The notes beneath the pieces were generated by a model. The model was not told the DNA's origin. It was given only the letters and a program-made list of their open reading frames with translations, and ran no database searches. The translations under genes were made by a program, and so were the position numbers. Shown in pieces: positions 54,123 through 62,339 of a DNA stretch of 64,000 nucleotides; position 1 is the first letter of the stretch, and the number at the start of each line of letters is the position of its first letter. Origin of the DNA: CAWHNT01 sp963830775 (GTDB lineage: Bacteria; Pseudomonadota; Alphaproteobacteria; Geminicoccales; Geminicoccaceae); assembly GCA_963830775.1 (NCBI GenBank), contig CAWHNT010000047.1, forward strand, positions 620,001-684,000, written 5' to 3'.

Positions 54123-54852
54123 CATCCGCTCTCGTCTCTGGCACGAGCCGCTGCGCCAGCCGCTCGCGGGCGAGCGGCAGCGGGCGGTCGGCAGGCCCGA
54201 ACACATGCTTGCGCAGGAAATGTCCTGCGAGCCTCAGACCAGCACCCACCTCGCCTTCGGCCGCCGTCCCGGTCCCCAGCAGGAAGCCCGGCAGGGGCAG
54301 CAGCCGTGCCGCATATTCCCCGGCGGCACCCCGGCTCACCGCCCGCCCGGTGCGCGGCGAGACATAGGCCAAGTCCTCTGCCGCACCGGTGACGGCACAG
54401 GCCGAGAGATCGAGGCCGAAGCCGAGATCGCCCAGGAGGAGAAGCTCGAACTGCACGTAGGTCGCAGGCCAGTTCTCGTTTTGTACCATAGCCTCCAGCA
54501 GGTGCAACAGGCCGGCATAGAGGCGCGGGTGCGGCTCGCGCTCGGCCAGGCTCTCGTCGAGCAGGGCACAGGCGGAAGCCAAGGCGAGCAGGCGGGCGGG
54601 ATCGTCGACCAGCCGGGCCGAGAGGAGCTGCATCGGCTCGACGCGGAAACTGCCCAGATGCTCGGCGAGGCGGGCGCGCCAGGTGACCTCGAGCCGGTTG
54701 CCCGGCTGGAGCAGCGGCCGCGTCCGCCGGCCGGAGCCACCATGGACGAGACCGGGATGGCGGCCGTGCTGCAGCGTCAGCGCGCTCAGGATCGAATCGT
54801 TCTCGGCGTGCGGGCGGACGCTGAGGACGATGGCTTCGTCGTGCCACTCCAT
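54094..54852 (-). CDS. recO: DNA repair protein RecO
   Basis: A 252-residue RecO, which with RecR loads RecA onto SSB-coated DNA in the RecF pathway. MEWHDEAIVLSVRPHAENDS is the typical start, and an OB-fold N-terminal domain is followed by the helical part with YAGLLHLLEAMVQNENWPAT and FELLLLGDLGFGLDLSACAV. The zinc cysteines of the deinococcal form are not evident, as in other alphaproteobacteria. It overlaps the parC start by 29-32 bases. Its usual neighbour era is 3.4 kb away here. Confidence 0.93.
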   Translation of the reverse strand: MEWHDEAIVLSVRPHAENDSILSALTLQHGRHPGLVHGGSGRRTRPLLQPGNRLEVTWRARLAEHLGSFRVEPMQLLSARLVDDPARLLALASACALLDESLAEREPHPRLYAGLLHLLEAMVQNENWPATYVQFELLLLGDLGFGLDLSACAVTGAAEDLAYVSPRTGRAVSRGAAGEYAARLLPLPGFLLGTGTAAEGEVGAGLRLAGHFLRKHVFGPADRPLPLARERLAQRLVPETRADDERSGSEEA

Positions 54853-54919
54853 CCGGGCTTCTTAGCGGAACGGTGGCAGGTTGCTATCTTGCGGGTGAGA
54901 CGGACAGGAGACGCGCGCC

Positions 54920-55532
54920 GTGACCGACCCCGCGGCCCCCCGGCATCGGATGACCGTCGAGGAGTTCCTTGCCTGGGCCGAGACCCAGGAGGAGCCCTAC
55001 GAGCTCGAGGACGGGGTGCCGGTCCCGCTGTGGCCGCGGGATCCCGGCGAGCCGACCATGATGGCGTCTCCGACCGTGGGCCATCAGCAGGTGCAGCTGA
55101 ACGCGCTGGGCATCCTGCAGCGGCGGCTCCAGTACCCCTGTTGGGCAATCGCCGGCGTGGCGGTGGCGATCCGGTCGCGAAGGACCCGTGTGCCCGACAT
55201 CGTCGCCAGCTGTGTGCCTGCGGACAGCCGGAGCAATCTCGTGGGCGCCCCGGTGCTGATCGTGGAAGTGCTCTCGCCCACTAGCGAGGCAAAGGACCGG
55301 AGCCGCAAGCTGGACGAGTACAAGGAGCTGGTATCCGTCCAGGAGATTCTGGCTGGTGGCCAGCAATCGAAAGTGGGTTCAAAGCTGGCATCGCGAGGAG
55401 AGCGGCTGGCACGTCACCGACGTGATCGGCCTTGGCGCCTTCAGCAGCCGTGTGCTCGCGTCGGCCGTGGCTCTGGACGAGCTCTATGCCGGCGTCCAGC
55501 TCCAGGTGGAGCCTGAGGGATCCGACGGATGA
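54920..55532 (+). CDS. Uma2-family restriction-endonuclease-like protein, copy 1, one frameshift
   Basis: A PD-(D/E)XK-fold Uma2 (DUF820) protein. MTVEEFLAWAETQEEPYELE gives the conserved start with catalytic Glu, VPDIVASC the central Asp, and APVLIVEVLSPTSEAKDRSR the ExK-like region. An extra base near 55349 shifts the frame; beyond it the ending reads ASNRKWVQSWHREESGWHV and DELYAGVQLQVEPEG. The repaired length is 203 residues. Uma2 proteins are abundant in cyanobacteria and some alphaproteobacteria; their role is not settled. It is a tandem paralogue of the next gene. Confidence 0.78.
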
Positions 55533-55551
55533 CGGGCAGGAGGAGCGCGCC

Positions 55552-56136
55552 GTGACCGACCCCGCAGCGCCAGCGCGCCGGATGACGGTCGAGGAATTCA
55601 TGGAGTGGGCGGAGACCCAGGAGGAGCCTTACGAGCTCGTCGACGGCGTGCCGGTGCCGCTCTGGCCCCGCGATCCAGCGCAGCCCAGGATGATGGCTCC
55701 GCCGAGCCGGCGGCATCAGGATATCGTGCTGAATACAGTGACCGCGATCCGCTCGCGCCTGCGCGCACCATGCTGGGCCACGCTTGAGATCGCTGTGCTC
55801 CTCGAGGAGGGCCGAAGCCGCATCCCCGATGTTGTAGCTGCCTGCGTGGAGCACGACGAGGCCACAAATCTGGTCGATGAGCCGGCGCTGGTTGTCGAGG
55901 TGCTATCGCCGCGGAACGAGGGGACCGACCGGACCGTGAAGCTGGACGAGTACAAGGCCCTGCCTTCGGTGCGGGAGATCTGGCTGGTCGCCAGCACGAG
56001 GCGGTGGGCGCAGGTCTGGCGGCGTGAGGCTGATACGTGGATCGGGGTCGACCTGATCGGGCGGGGTACGATCGAAAGCCCGTGGCTCGCCTCGCAGGTG
56101 CCGCTGGACGAGCTCTATGCCGGGGTGAACCTCTGA
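55552..56136 (+). CDS. Uma2-family restriction-endonuclease-like protein, copy 2
   Basis: A 194-residue intact Uma2 (DUF820) protein, GTG start at 55552. RMTVEEFMEWAETQEEPYEL, then SRIPDVVAACVEH and PALVVEVLSPRNEGTDRTVK hold the acidic and basic active-site residues of the PD-(D/E)XK fold. It is close to copy 1 throughout. Even the leader before the start (GGAGGAGCGCGCCGTGACCG against the copy 1 leader) is nearly repeated, so a tandem duplication that included the ribosome binding site is likely. It begins 19 bases after copy 1. Confidence 0.85.
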   Translation: MTDPAAPARRMTVEEFMEWAETQEEPYELVDGVPVPLWPRDPAQPRMMAPPSRRHQDIVLNTVTAIRSRLRAPCWATLEIAVLLEEGRSRIPDVVAACVEHDEATNLVDEPALVVEVLSPRNEGTDRTVKLDEYKALPSVREIWLVASTRRWAQVWRREADTWIGVDLIGRGTIESPWLASQVPLDELYAGVNL

Positions 56137-56178
56137 AGGAGCCGGCCGGCGCCTGATGGCGCCGGCCGTTCCCAATGG

Positions 56179-56880
56179 TTACTTGCTGCGCTTGCGCGAC
56201 CCGGCGCTGATCTCCTCGACCTCGACCTCGGTGTGACGGACCTTGTCGCGGACCGTCTGCTCGCGCTCCTTGGCCGTCTTGGTGAGCGAGACCTCGCCGA
56301 CCACGCGGGCCTGCTTCTCGATCTCGGCCTCCTCGGAGGTTTCGGTCATCTCGATCGTGCGCTCCTCGAAGGCGGTCTCCGCCTCCTCGGGCCGCAGGTC
56401 GCGGTCGACGGCGCGGCGCTCGGCCTTCACCCGCTCCTCGCGCAGGTTGACCGTCTCCTCGACCGGCTGCTCGGAGACGCTGCTGGTCACGCGCACGCCG
56501 CCCTTGACGACCTTGCGCTTGCCGACCTCGAGCTCCTCCTCGACCTCGGGTACGGTCACGCGCTGCTGCCGTGCGGAGCGCTCCTCTTCCTTGCTCTCCT
56601 CGCCGGCGGCCTCGAAGCGCTCGATGATGCTGACGGCCCTGTCCAGCTTGGCCTGCGGGGCACGGGCGGCGACCAGCGTCTTGCCCTCGCCCGCGGCTTC
56701 CGCGAACTCGCGCGCATCGTCCTCGGAGAAGCCGTGGTCGATGATCACGGACGTGATCGTGTCCTCGCCACCCTCCAGGACCTCGATGTCGCCGCGGGCA
56801 AGGCCGGCCTTGACCAGCTCGTCCGTCAGCTTGCCGACAATGCCGGCGTTCTCGAACACACCAATGACGGTGCTCGCCAT
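56179..56880 (-). CDS. YsnF/AvaK-like stress protein with DUF2382
   Basis: A 233-residue protein. Residues 1-~100 (ASTVIGVFENAGIVGKLTDE, then GFSEDDAREFAEAAGEGKTL) form a YflT/general-stress-17M-like alpha/beta domain. The remainder is the highly charged DUF2382 repeat region (VTVPEVEEELEVGKRKVVKG, then REERVKAERRAVDRDL). The family is linked to general stress in several bacteria but has no defined activity. The ATG at 56880 has a GGAGGAAAT site upstream. It follows the shorter DUF2382 gene on the same strand by 65 bases. Confidence 0.85.
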   Translation of the reverse strand: MASTVIGVFENAGIVGKLTDELVKAGLARGDIEVLEGGEDTITSVIIDHGFSEDDAREFAEAAGEGKTLVAARAPQAKLDRAVSIIERFEAAGEESKEEERSARQQRVTVPEVEEELEVGKRKVVKGGVRVTSSVSEQPVEETVNLREERVKAERRAVDRDLRPEEAETAFEERTIEMTETSEEAEIEKQARVVGEVSLTKTAKEREQTVRDKVRHTEVEVEEISAGSRKRSK

Positions 56881-56945
56881 GATTTCCTCCAATGCTCTTC
56901 GGTGAACGTCGTCCGGCGCGGGCATGCGCCGGGATAGGAGAAGCC

Positions 56946-57350
56946 TCAGTCGGGCTCCTCGTCATCGAGCGGCTCCAGCCGCTCGACCACCGCCTCCTCA
57001 CGCCGGAGCGTCACCCGCTCCTCGGCGCGGTCGGTCGATCTCTTGCGGGTGATCCGCACCTCTTCGGTCAGCCGGAGGCGCTTCTCGACCACCACCACCT
57101 CCTCGTGCAGGGAGATGATCGTGGTGTCGCCCTCCTGGCGGATCGGGACCGGTGCCTCCACCCAGCGCTCCATCGGCACGCGCTCGACCTCGACCTGCTC
57201 GGTCGCTAGCGCCTCGCGGACGCGCTGCTCTTCCTCGTGCACGACGGTGCGCACACGGACGGCCCCGGTGACCTTCTTGCGCTTGTGGACGACCGCCCGC
57301 TCCTCGATCACGGGAAGGGTCGTGCGCTGCTCGCTTGTTATGGCTGCCAC
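56946..57350 (-). CDS. DUF2382-domain protein
   Basis: A 134-residue, highly charged protein made almost entirely of DUF2382 sequence (TTLPVIEERAVVHKRKKVTG, then VEVERVPMERWVEAPVPIRQ and HEEVVVVEKRLRLTEEVRI). It starts at GTG 57350 with GGAG upstream and lacks the alpha/beta domain of its neighbour. A probable EcfG-type promoter lies 31-58 bases before the start, which would place both DUF2382 genes under general stress control. Activity is unknown. Confidence 0.85.
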   Translation of the reverse strand: MAAITSEQRTTLPVIEERAVVHKRKKVTGAVRVRTVVHEEEQRVREALATEQVEVERVPMERWVEAPVPIRQEGDTTIISLHEEVVVVEKRLRLTEEVRITRKRSTDRAEERVTLRREEAVVERLEPLDDEEPD

Positions 57351-57380
57351 CTTGGTTCTCCGATCCGTGCTATGGCCGTT

Positions 57381-57408
57381 GAAACCGCGAGCAGCCGGAT
57401 GATGTTCC
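57381..57408 (-). promoter_or_regulatory. Probable EcfG-type general stress promoter
   Basis: On the - strand, GGAAC (57408-57404) is followed after 17 bases by GGTTTC (57386-57381), close to the GGAAC-N16-17-CGTT pattern of alphaproteobacterial EcfG sigma factors. One base of the CGTT core differs. It lies 31 bases before the GTG of the DUF2382 gene, a sensible distance. The stretch from here to 57614 contains no gene that I can see. Confidence 0.55.
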
Positions 57409-57614
57409 TTCGCATTGCAGCAAAATATTGCGCTTGCGAATTGAAGCCAGTGAAAGCAGCATGAGCGGTCGACCTCCGCCTCTATACTGCACGACCGATA
57501 CTGTTGTTCAGTCTGCGGGCATTCGAATGCTACAAGGGACGAGTTTGCCGCGGCGCAGCTTGGTAGCTGCCCGCGGCTTCGATCAAAGCTTCGGGGGTTT
57601 GCGGACAGAGAGCC

Positions 57615-58106
57615 TCAAGAGGCTTCGCGCATCCGCACCACGAACCCGACGATGAGGCCGAACAGGACGTGGCCGCCGAACGAGGCCCAGGTCAGGGGAA
57701 TGAAGCCGAGGAAGGCGGGCAGGCCGGCGATCAGGTGGGCCATGACGTAGAGGGCGAATACCCATAAGCCCACGCCGAAGCCCGCGGCGACCACCCACCA
57801 GGGCAGGAACGGGGTGACGGTCTGTGCCACCGGGCGGGCGATATAGAGGTAGCCTAGCGGATAGAAGGCGAATCCGACGACGAAGTGGATGATCTCGGCC
57901 AGGAAGCGGCTCTGCAGGCCGAACACCGACTGGACGAGGGCCGCGGGCTCGAGCGGGCCGCCTACCCAGAGCGGGGTGACGAGCCGGGCCCAGACCTCCC
58001 AGGTGAGGTCGGCAGCAAGACCGGCCATCAGGGCGGTGGCGATCAGGCGGGCTGTGGGCGCGGGGAAGATGGGTTCCGCCGGGGCGACGGCGGCGATCGT
58101 GGACAT
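57615..58106 (-). CDS. Four-helix integral membrane protein of unknown function
   Basis: A 163-residue protein with about four hydrophobic segments (for example LIATALMAGLAADLTWEVWA, then FLAEIIHFVVGFAFYPLGYL, VVAAGFGVGLWVFALYVMAH and the final GGHVLFGLIVGFVV). Intramembrane Trp, Glu and His residues suggest more than a structural role, but I do not recognise a named family. It lies between era and the DUF2382 genes on the same strand. Confidence 0.7.
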   Translation of the reverse strand: MSTIAAVAPAEPIFPAPTARLIATALMAGLAADLTWEVWARLVTPLWVGGPLEPAALVQSVFGLQSRFLAEIIHFVVGFAFYPLGYLYIARPVAQTVTPFLPWWVVAAGFGVGLWVFALYVMAHLIAGLPAFLGFIPLTWASFGGHVLFGLIVGFVVRMREAS

Positions 58107-58235
58107 GGCGTGGTCCTCAGCGGTCTTGAGTGGCGCCGGCGGGCGCCGACGCCGCAGTCTCGCCGGAAGCCAGGGCTGCCGCCAATGCCCAGAGCCTATC
58201 GTTTCGATGTGCGCGCGCCGGAACGGGCCATGCGC

Positions 58236-59144
58236 TCAGCGCTCGAAGTCGAGGCCCATCTCGCGGTAGCGCTCGGGGTCGTCCTGCCAGTTCTCGCGCA
58301 CCTTGACGAACAGGAAGAGGTGGACACGGGCCTCGAGGATGGCTTCCAGCTCCTTGCGCGCCGCCTCGCCGATCGCCTTGAGCTGGCTGCCATCCTTGCC
58401 GATCACGATCGGCTTCTGGCTGGAGCGGACGACGTAGATGGTCTGGTCGATCCGGACCTCCTTGCCGTCGGTGCTCTCGGCCCAGCCCTCGGTCTCGACC
58501 GTGATGCTGTAGGGCAGCTCCTGGTGCAGGCGGCGGAAGATCTGCTCGCGGGTGATCTCGGCTGCCAGCGCACGGTTGGAGAGGTCGGAGAGCTGGTCCT
58601 CGGGATAGAGCCAGGGACCCTCCGGCAGGCGGGAGACCGCGGCAGCCAGCAGCGCAGGGCAGCCGTCGCCGGAGAGGGCCGAGACGAGGAAGGTCTCGGT
58701 GAAGGGATAGGCGTCGTTGGCGGCCTTGATCAGCGGCAGGGCGGCCGGCGGGCGCACGGTGTCGAGCTTGTTGATCGCCAGGAAGGCCGGGCGGTTGCGC
58801 TTCTGCTGCGAAAGCTGCTCCAGGACGAGCCGGCTGTTGGCGTCCAGGCCGCGGCGGGCGTCGAGGACGACGATGACGAGGTCGGCGTCGGCCGCACCGG
58901 CCAGCGCCGCGCGGACCATGGCGCTCTCCAGCCGCCGCTTGGGGGCGAAGATGCCCGGCGTGTCGACGAACATGATCTGGGCCTGGCCCTGGATCGTGAT
59001 GCCGATGATGCGGCGGCGGGTGGTCTGCACCTTGGGCGAGACGATCGACACCTTCGTGCCGACGAGCTGGTTCAGGAGCGTCGACTTGCCGACATTGGGG
59101 GCACCCAGGATGGCGACGAAGCCGGCGCGCTGCGGCTCGCTCAT
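58236..59144 (-). CDS. era: GTPase Era
   Basis: A 302-residue GTPase that binds the 3' end of 16S rRNA and checks 30S assembly. The G motifs are GAPNVGKSTLLNQLVG (G1), FVDTPGIFAPKRRL (G3) and AINKLDTVRP (G4). The C-terminal KH domain has KPIVIGKDGSQLKAIGEAAR. The length is normal. It overlaps the rnc stop by four bases and ends the acpS-lepB-rnc-era unit in this genome, since recO has been moved away. Confidence 0.96.
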   Translation of the reverse strand: MSEPQRAGFVAILGAPNVGKSTLLNQLVGTKVSIVSPKVQTTRRRIIGITIQGQAQIMFVDTPGIFAPKRRLESAMVRAALAGAADADLVIVVLDARRGLDANSRLVLEQLSQQKRNRPAFLAINKLDTVRPPAALPLIKAANDAYPFTETFLVSALSGDGCPALLAAAVSRLPEGPWLYPEDQLSDLSNRALAAEITREQIFRRLHQELPYSITVETEGWAESTDGKEVRIDQTIYVVRSSQKPIVIGKDGSQLKAIGEAARKELEAILEARVHLFLFVKVRENWQDDPERYREMGLDFER

Positions 59145-59908
59145 CGCCCCTGCTCCCGGGCACGGCCGAGCATCAGCTCGGCTGCCTGCCGCTCGGCTGC
59201 CCGCTTGCTCCGGCCCAGGCCGCGGGCGGGCTCCAGTCCGGCCAGGCGAACCTCGACGGTGAAGTGCGGATCATGCGGCGGGCCGTCGGTCGCGACCACG
59301 GCATAGGCCGGGACCTCCAGGCCGCGCGCCTGGGCCCACTCCTGCAGGGCGGTCTTGGCATCGCGCGGCGGGGCCAGGGCACCGGCGATGAAGGGCTCCC
59401 ATTCGCGGGCGACGAACCGGCGGGCAGGCTCGAGCCCGCCGTCGAGATAGAGGGCACCGATCACCGCCTCGCAGCAGTCGGCGAGGAGTGCCGGCTTGCT
59501 GCGCCCGCCGCTCTCCGCCTCGTTGCGACCGATCTCGATCCAGCGCCCGAGCCCGATCCGCTGCGCCACCTCGATCAGGGCCGATTTCTGGACCAGCGCT
59601 GCGTGGCGATGGGTCAGGGCACCCTCGGCATCATGCGGGAAGCGCTCGATCAGCAGGTGCGAGATGATCAGGCCCAGAACCCGGTCGCCCAGGAACTCCA
59701 GCCGCTCGTAGGAGCGCCTGCGGCGGGAATTGCCGTTGATGGCACTGGCATGGGTCAGGGCTTCGGTCAGCAGCGCCGGGTCGGCGAACGCGTGCCCGAG
59801 CGCCTCCTCCAGTTCGGCCCGGCGCCCGCCGGCGTGCCGGGGGCGCTGTGCCGGCCCGGCTAGCGGATCGGCCGCAGCAGCCGGTCGTAGCGGATGGCCA
59901 GCGGCCAC
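59141..59908 (-). CDS. rnc: Ribonuclease III
   Basis: A double-strand-specific endoribonuclease that processes rRNA precursors and structured mRNAs. LTHASAINGNSRRRRSYERL leads into the catalytic signature ERLEFLGDRVLGLIIS, with the later acidic DCCEAVIGALYLDGG. The C-terminal dsRNA-binding domain begins at DAKTALQEWAQARGLEVPAY. No ATG fits the N-terminus; the first usable codon is a GTG at 59908 overlapping lepB by 49 bases, giving 255 residues. That start is uncertain. Confidence 0.93.
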   Translation of the reverse strand: MAAGHPLRPAAAADPLAGPAQRPRHAGGRRAELEEALGHAFADPALLTEALTHASAINGNSRRRRSYERLEFLGDRVLGLIISHLLIERFPHDAEGALTHRHAALVQKSALIEVAQRIGLGRWIEIGRNEAESGGRSKPALLADCCEAVIGALYLDGGLEPARRFVAREWEPFIAGALAPPRDAKTALQEWAQARGLEVPAYAVVATDGPPHDPHFTVEVRLAGLEPARGLGRSKRAAERQAAELMLGRAREQGR

Positions 59909-60612
59909 TTCCAGATTTCCCAGAGCCGCGCCTCGCCATTGACGGAGAAGAACAGGAGCTCGGCCCGGCCGATCAGGTTTTCGAGCGGGATGTAGCCCAC
60001 ATGATCGACCCGGCTGTCGAGCGAGTTGTCGCGATTGTCGCCCATGACGAAGACGTGGCCGGGCGGGACCTCGTAGACGCGGGTGTTGTCGTGCGCACCG
60101 TTCGGCGTGAGATCGATGATCTCGTGGCTGGGACCGTCGGGCAGGGTCTCGCGCAGAAGCGGCGCGTCGACCTGGCTGCCGCCGATCTCCTCCATGAAGC
60201 GTCCGATCGGCTCGATCTGGGCCGCCACGCCGTTGATGTAGAGGAGGCCCTCGCGGACCTGGACCCGGTCGCCCGGCAGGCCGATCACGCGCTTGATGTA
60301 GTCGGTCTTGTTGTCGGCCGGGAGCTTGAACACCACGACGTCGCCGCGCTCGGGCAGCTGCTCCAGGATCCGGCCGGAGAACAGCGGCAGGCTGAGCGGC
60401 AGCGAGTAGCGGCTGTAGCCATAGGCGAACTTGGAGACAAAGAGATAGTCGCCGACCAGGAGGGTCGGTTTCATCGAGCCCGAGGGGATGTTGAACGGCT
60501 CGAAGGCGAAGGTGCGCACGACCAGCGCTATCGCCAGCGCATAGACAAGGGTGCGCAGAGTCTCCTTGACCCCGCCGGTCTTGCGCTCCGTCATCACCAG
60601 GGGTTCGCGCAT
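59860..60612 (-). CDS. lepB: Signal peptidase I
   Basis: A 250-residue inner-membrane protease that removes signal peptides from Sec and Tat substrates. One N-terminal membrane helix (TLVYALAIALVVRTFAFEPF) is followed by the catalytic Ser in FNIPSGSMKPTLLVGDYLFV and the catalytic Lys in TDYIKRVIGLPGDRV. GHVFVMGDNRDNSLDSR is a later conserved box. ATG 60594 (MTERKTGG) is an alternative start. It lies between acpS and rnc, as in most alphaproteobacteria. Confidence 0.95.
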   Translation of the reverse strand: MREPLVMTERKTGGVKETLRTLVYALAIALVVRTFAFEPFNIPSGSMKPTLLVGDYLFVSKFAYGYSRYSLPLSLPLFSGRILEQLPERGDVVVFKLPADNKTDYIKRVIGLPGDRVQVREGLLYINGVAAQIEPIGRFMEEIGGSQVDAPLLRETLPDGPSHEIIDLTPNGAHDNTRVYEVPPGHVFVMGDNRDNSLDSRVDHVGYIPLENLIGRAELLFFSVNGEARLWEIWKWPLAIRYDRLLRPIR

Positions 60613-60760
60613 CCCACCGTCTTTGTCGCTGTCGGACGCTGCCTGAGCCGCTTCGAGCTAGCGGGCGTCCGACCTGGGCGACCGCGCGCACCACCAGCCG
60701 GCTTTAGCGACAGCGGCGGGGACACTAGCGGAGCCCTTCTGGAAGGTAAAGCTGCGCCTG

Positions 60761-61162
60761 TCACCCTTGGGGCAGGGCTGTGATGATCACGATGGCCTGC
60801 GCCAGCGGCGGCTCGTCGGTGAGGCTGACCTCGATGCTGGCGCGCGTACCGGGCGGCGTGATCGCGGCGAGGCGGGCCGCGGCCCCGCCGGTGAGCTCGA
60901 TGGTGGGCTTGCCGCCCGGCTGGTTGACGACCCCGATGTCGCGCCAGAACACGCCGTGGCGGAAGCCCGTGCCCAGCGCCTTGGCGCAGGCCTCCTTGGC
61001 GGCGTAGCGCCGGGCGTAGGACTCGGCCCGACGCAGCCGCCGCTCGGACTTCACCCGCTCGAGATCGGTGAAGCAGCGTTCGGTGAAGCGCGCGCCGAAG
61101 CGCTCCAGCGTGCGCTCGATCCGGCGCGTGTCGATGAGGTCGCTGCCGAGCCCGATGATCAT
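60761..61162 (-). CDS. acpS: Holo-[acyl-carrier-protein] synthase
   Basis: A 133-residue 4'-phosphopantetheinyl transferase that activates acyl carrier protein with CoA. MIIGLGSDLIDTRRIERTLE contains the first metal Asp, and ARRYAAKEACAKALGTGF the second acidic/Lys motif. The length is normal for AcpS. It is the first gene of the unit acpS-lepB-rnc-era and is separated from lepB by about 150 bases. Confidence 0.94.
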   Translation of the reverse strand: MIIGLGSDLIDTRRIERTLERFGARFTERCFTDLERVKSERRLRRAESYARRYAAKEACAKALGTGFRHGVFWRDIGVVNQPGGKPTIELTGGAAARLAAITPPGTRASIEVSLTDEPPLAQAIVIITALPQG

Positions 61163-61517
61163 CCCACCCGCCGTCGCTGGAGCGCTTGTCGGAACCGGAG
61201 ATGGCGGCTGGCATGGGAGACTGTCGAGGGCAGGGCATGGAGCTTCTGCCGCGGTGACCCCGGCCGCCCTTCCATCCTATGACGGGGCATGCTCCCTTCC
61301 CGGCCCGGGCTGGTACCCGCGGATGCCGCCCGCTGGCTTCGGTCACGCTGGCTCGGCCATCCGTATCGGCCCGTCCGGATGCGTCGGCTGGACGGCCCGG
61401 AAGTCGGAGGCTCGGTCATCCTGTTAGGCGGCGGCCGCGGGCTCGACTACTTGCTCACCCGAGGACTGGAGCAGAGATTCTGTCCCGACCGCGGCCGGGT
61501 GGACCAGGATCGGAGGT

Positions 61518-62339
61518 ATGGCCAGCACGCTCGGACGGGCGCTGGACCGGGCCGAGCTCGTCCTCGCCCGCCTGCCGGTGGCGACCGCTGCCGTGGCCCG
61601 GGCAAGCTTCCTGCGCCTACCCGAGCTGGTTGACGCCGTGATCGACCTGCCGCCTCCCGGGGAGCGATGGCCCGGCACGCGCTCGGCCCGCTCCAGCGAA
61701 CGGCGGGTACGGACTTCGGGCCTGAGCTGGTCGCTCGCCACCGATCGGGCGAGCTTCCAGAGGTTTTGCCGTGACCTCTACCGGCCCTATGCGGTGGCAC
61801 GGTTCGGCCCCGGCGCCGTGGTCCGCTCGACAGCGATGCTCCAGGCAAAGTTCTGCTCGGGCGGGATCCAGGAGATCCGGCAAGGAGATCGCCTGCTCGC
61901 GGCCCAGCTCGTCTCCGTGTCCGGCGCAGAGCTGGAATGCGTGGCGGTCGGCGCCGCGCCCGATCCGGCGGCTCTGGGGCTGGGGGCACTTGCCGCAACC
62001 ACGCTCTTCGCCGCTGAGCTGGCACGAGAGCGCGGCCTCAGGCGCGTCAACCTCGGCGGCAGCCTGCCGTCGCTGACAGACCCGGTGCTGGTCAACAAGC
62101 GTCTCTGGGGAGCCAGGCTGCTGCCGCGCGCCCGCGCCGACCACGACCTCCTGCTCGGCTGGCGGGAGCCGGCGCCTGTGCTGGCGCGGCTCCTCGCTCG
62201 GCTGGAGCCCGTGCTGCGCACGCGGAGCGGGCTGGGCAGCATCGCATCGACCGCACCCGGCCTCGACGACCCGATCCCGATGGCGGAGGTGATGGCCGGC
62301 TCCTCGCGGGAGCTGATCGCACGCTTCGGCCTCGCGTGA
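61518..62339 (+). CDS. GNAT/FemAB-like acyltransferase, copy 1, probably 5' frameshifted
   Basis: A 273-residue frame from ATG 61518 with a GNAT-type C-terminal fold. The key block LRRVNLGGSLPSLTDPVLVN, followed by KRLWGARLL, matches the same block of the next gene. An upstream stretch in another frame (from ATG 61289: RSRWLGHPYRPVRMRRLDGP, then GGSVILLGGGRGLDYLLTR) resembles the N-terminus of the second copy, so the real gene probably starts there with a shift around 61470. The acceptor substrate is unknown. It overlaps copy 2 by four bases. Confidence 0.6.
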   Translation: MASTLGRALDRAELVLARLPVATAAVARASFLRLPELVDAVIDLPPPGERWPGTRSARSSERRVRTSGLSWSLATDRASFQRFCRDLYRPYAVARFGPGAVVRSTAMLQAKFCSGGIQEIRQGDRLLAAQLVSVSGAELECVAVGAAPDPAALGLGALAATTLFAAELARERGLRRVNLGGSLPSLTDPVLVNKRLWGARLLPRARADHDLLLGWREPAPVLARLLARLEPVLRTRSGLGSIASTAPGLDDPIPMAEVMAGSSRELIARFGLA

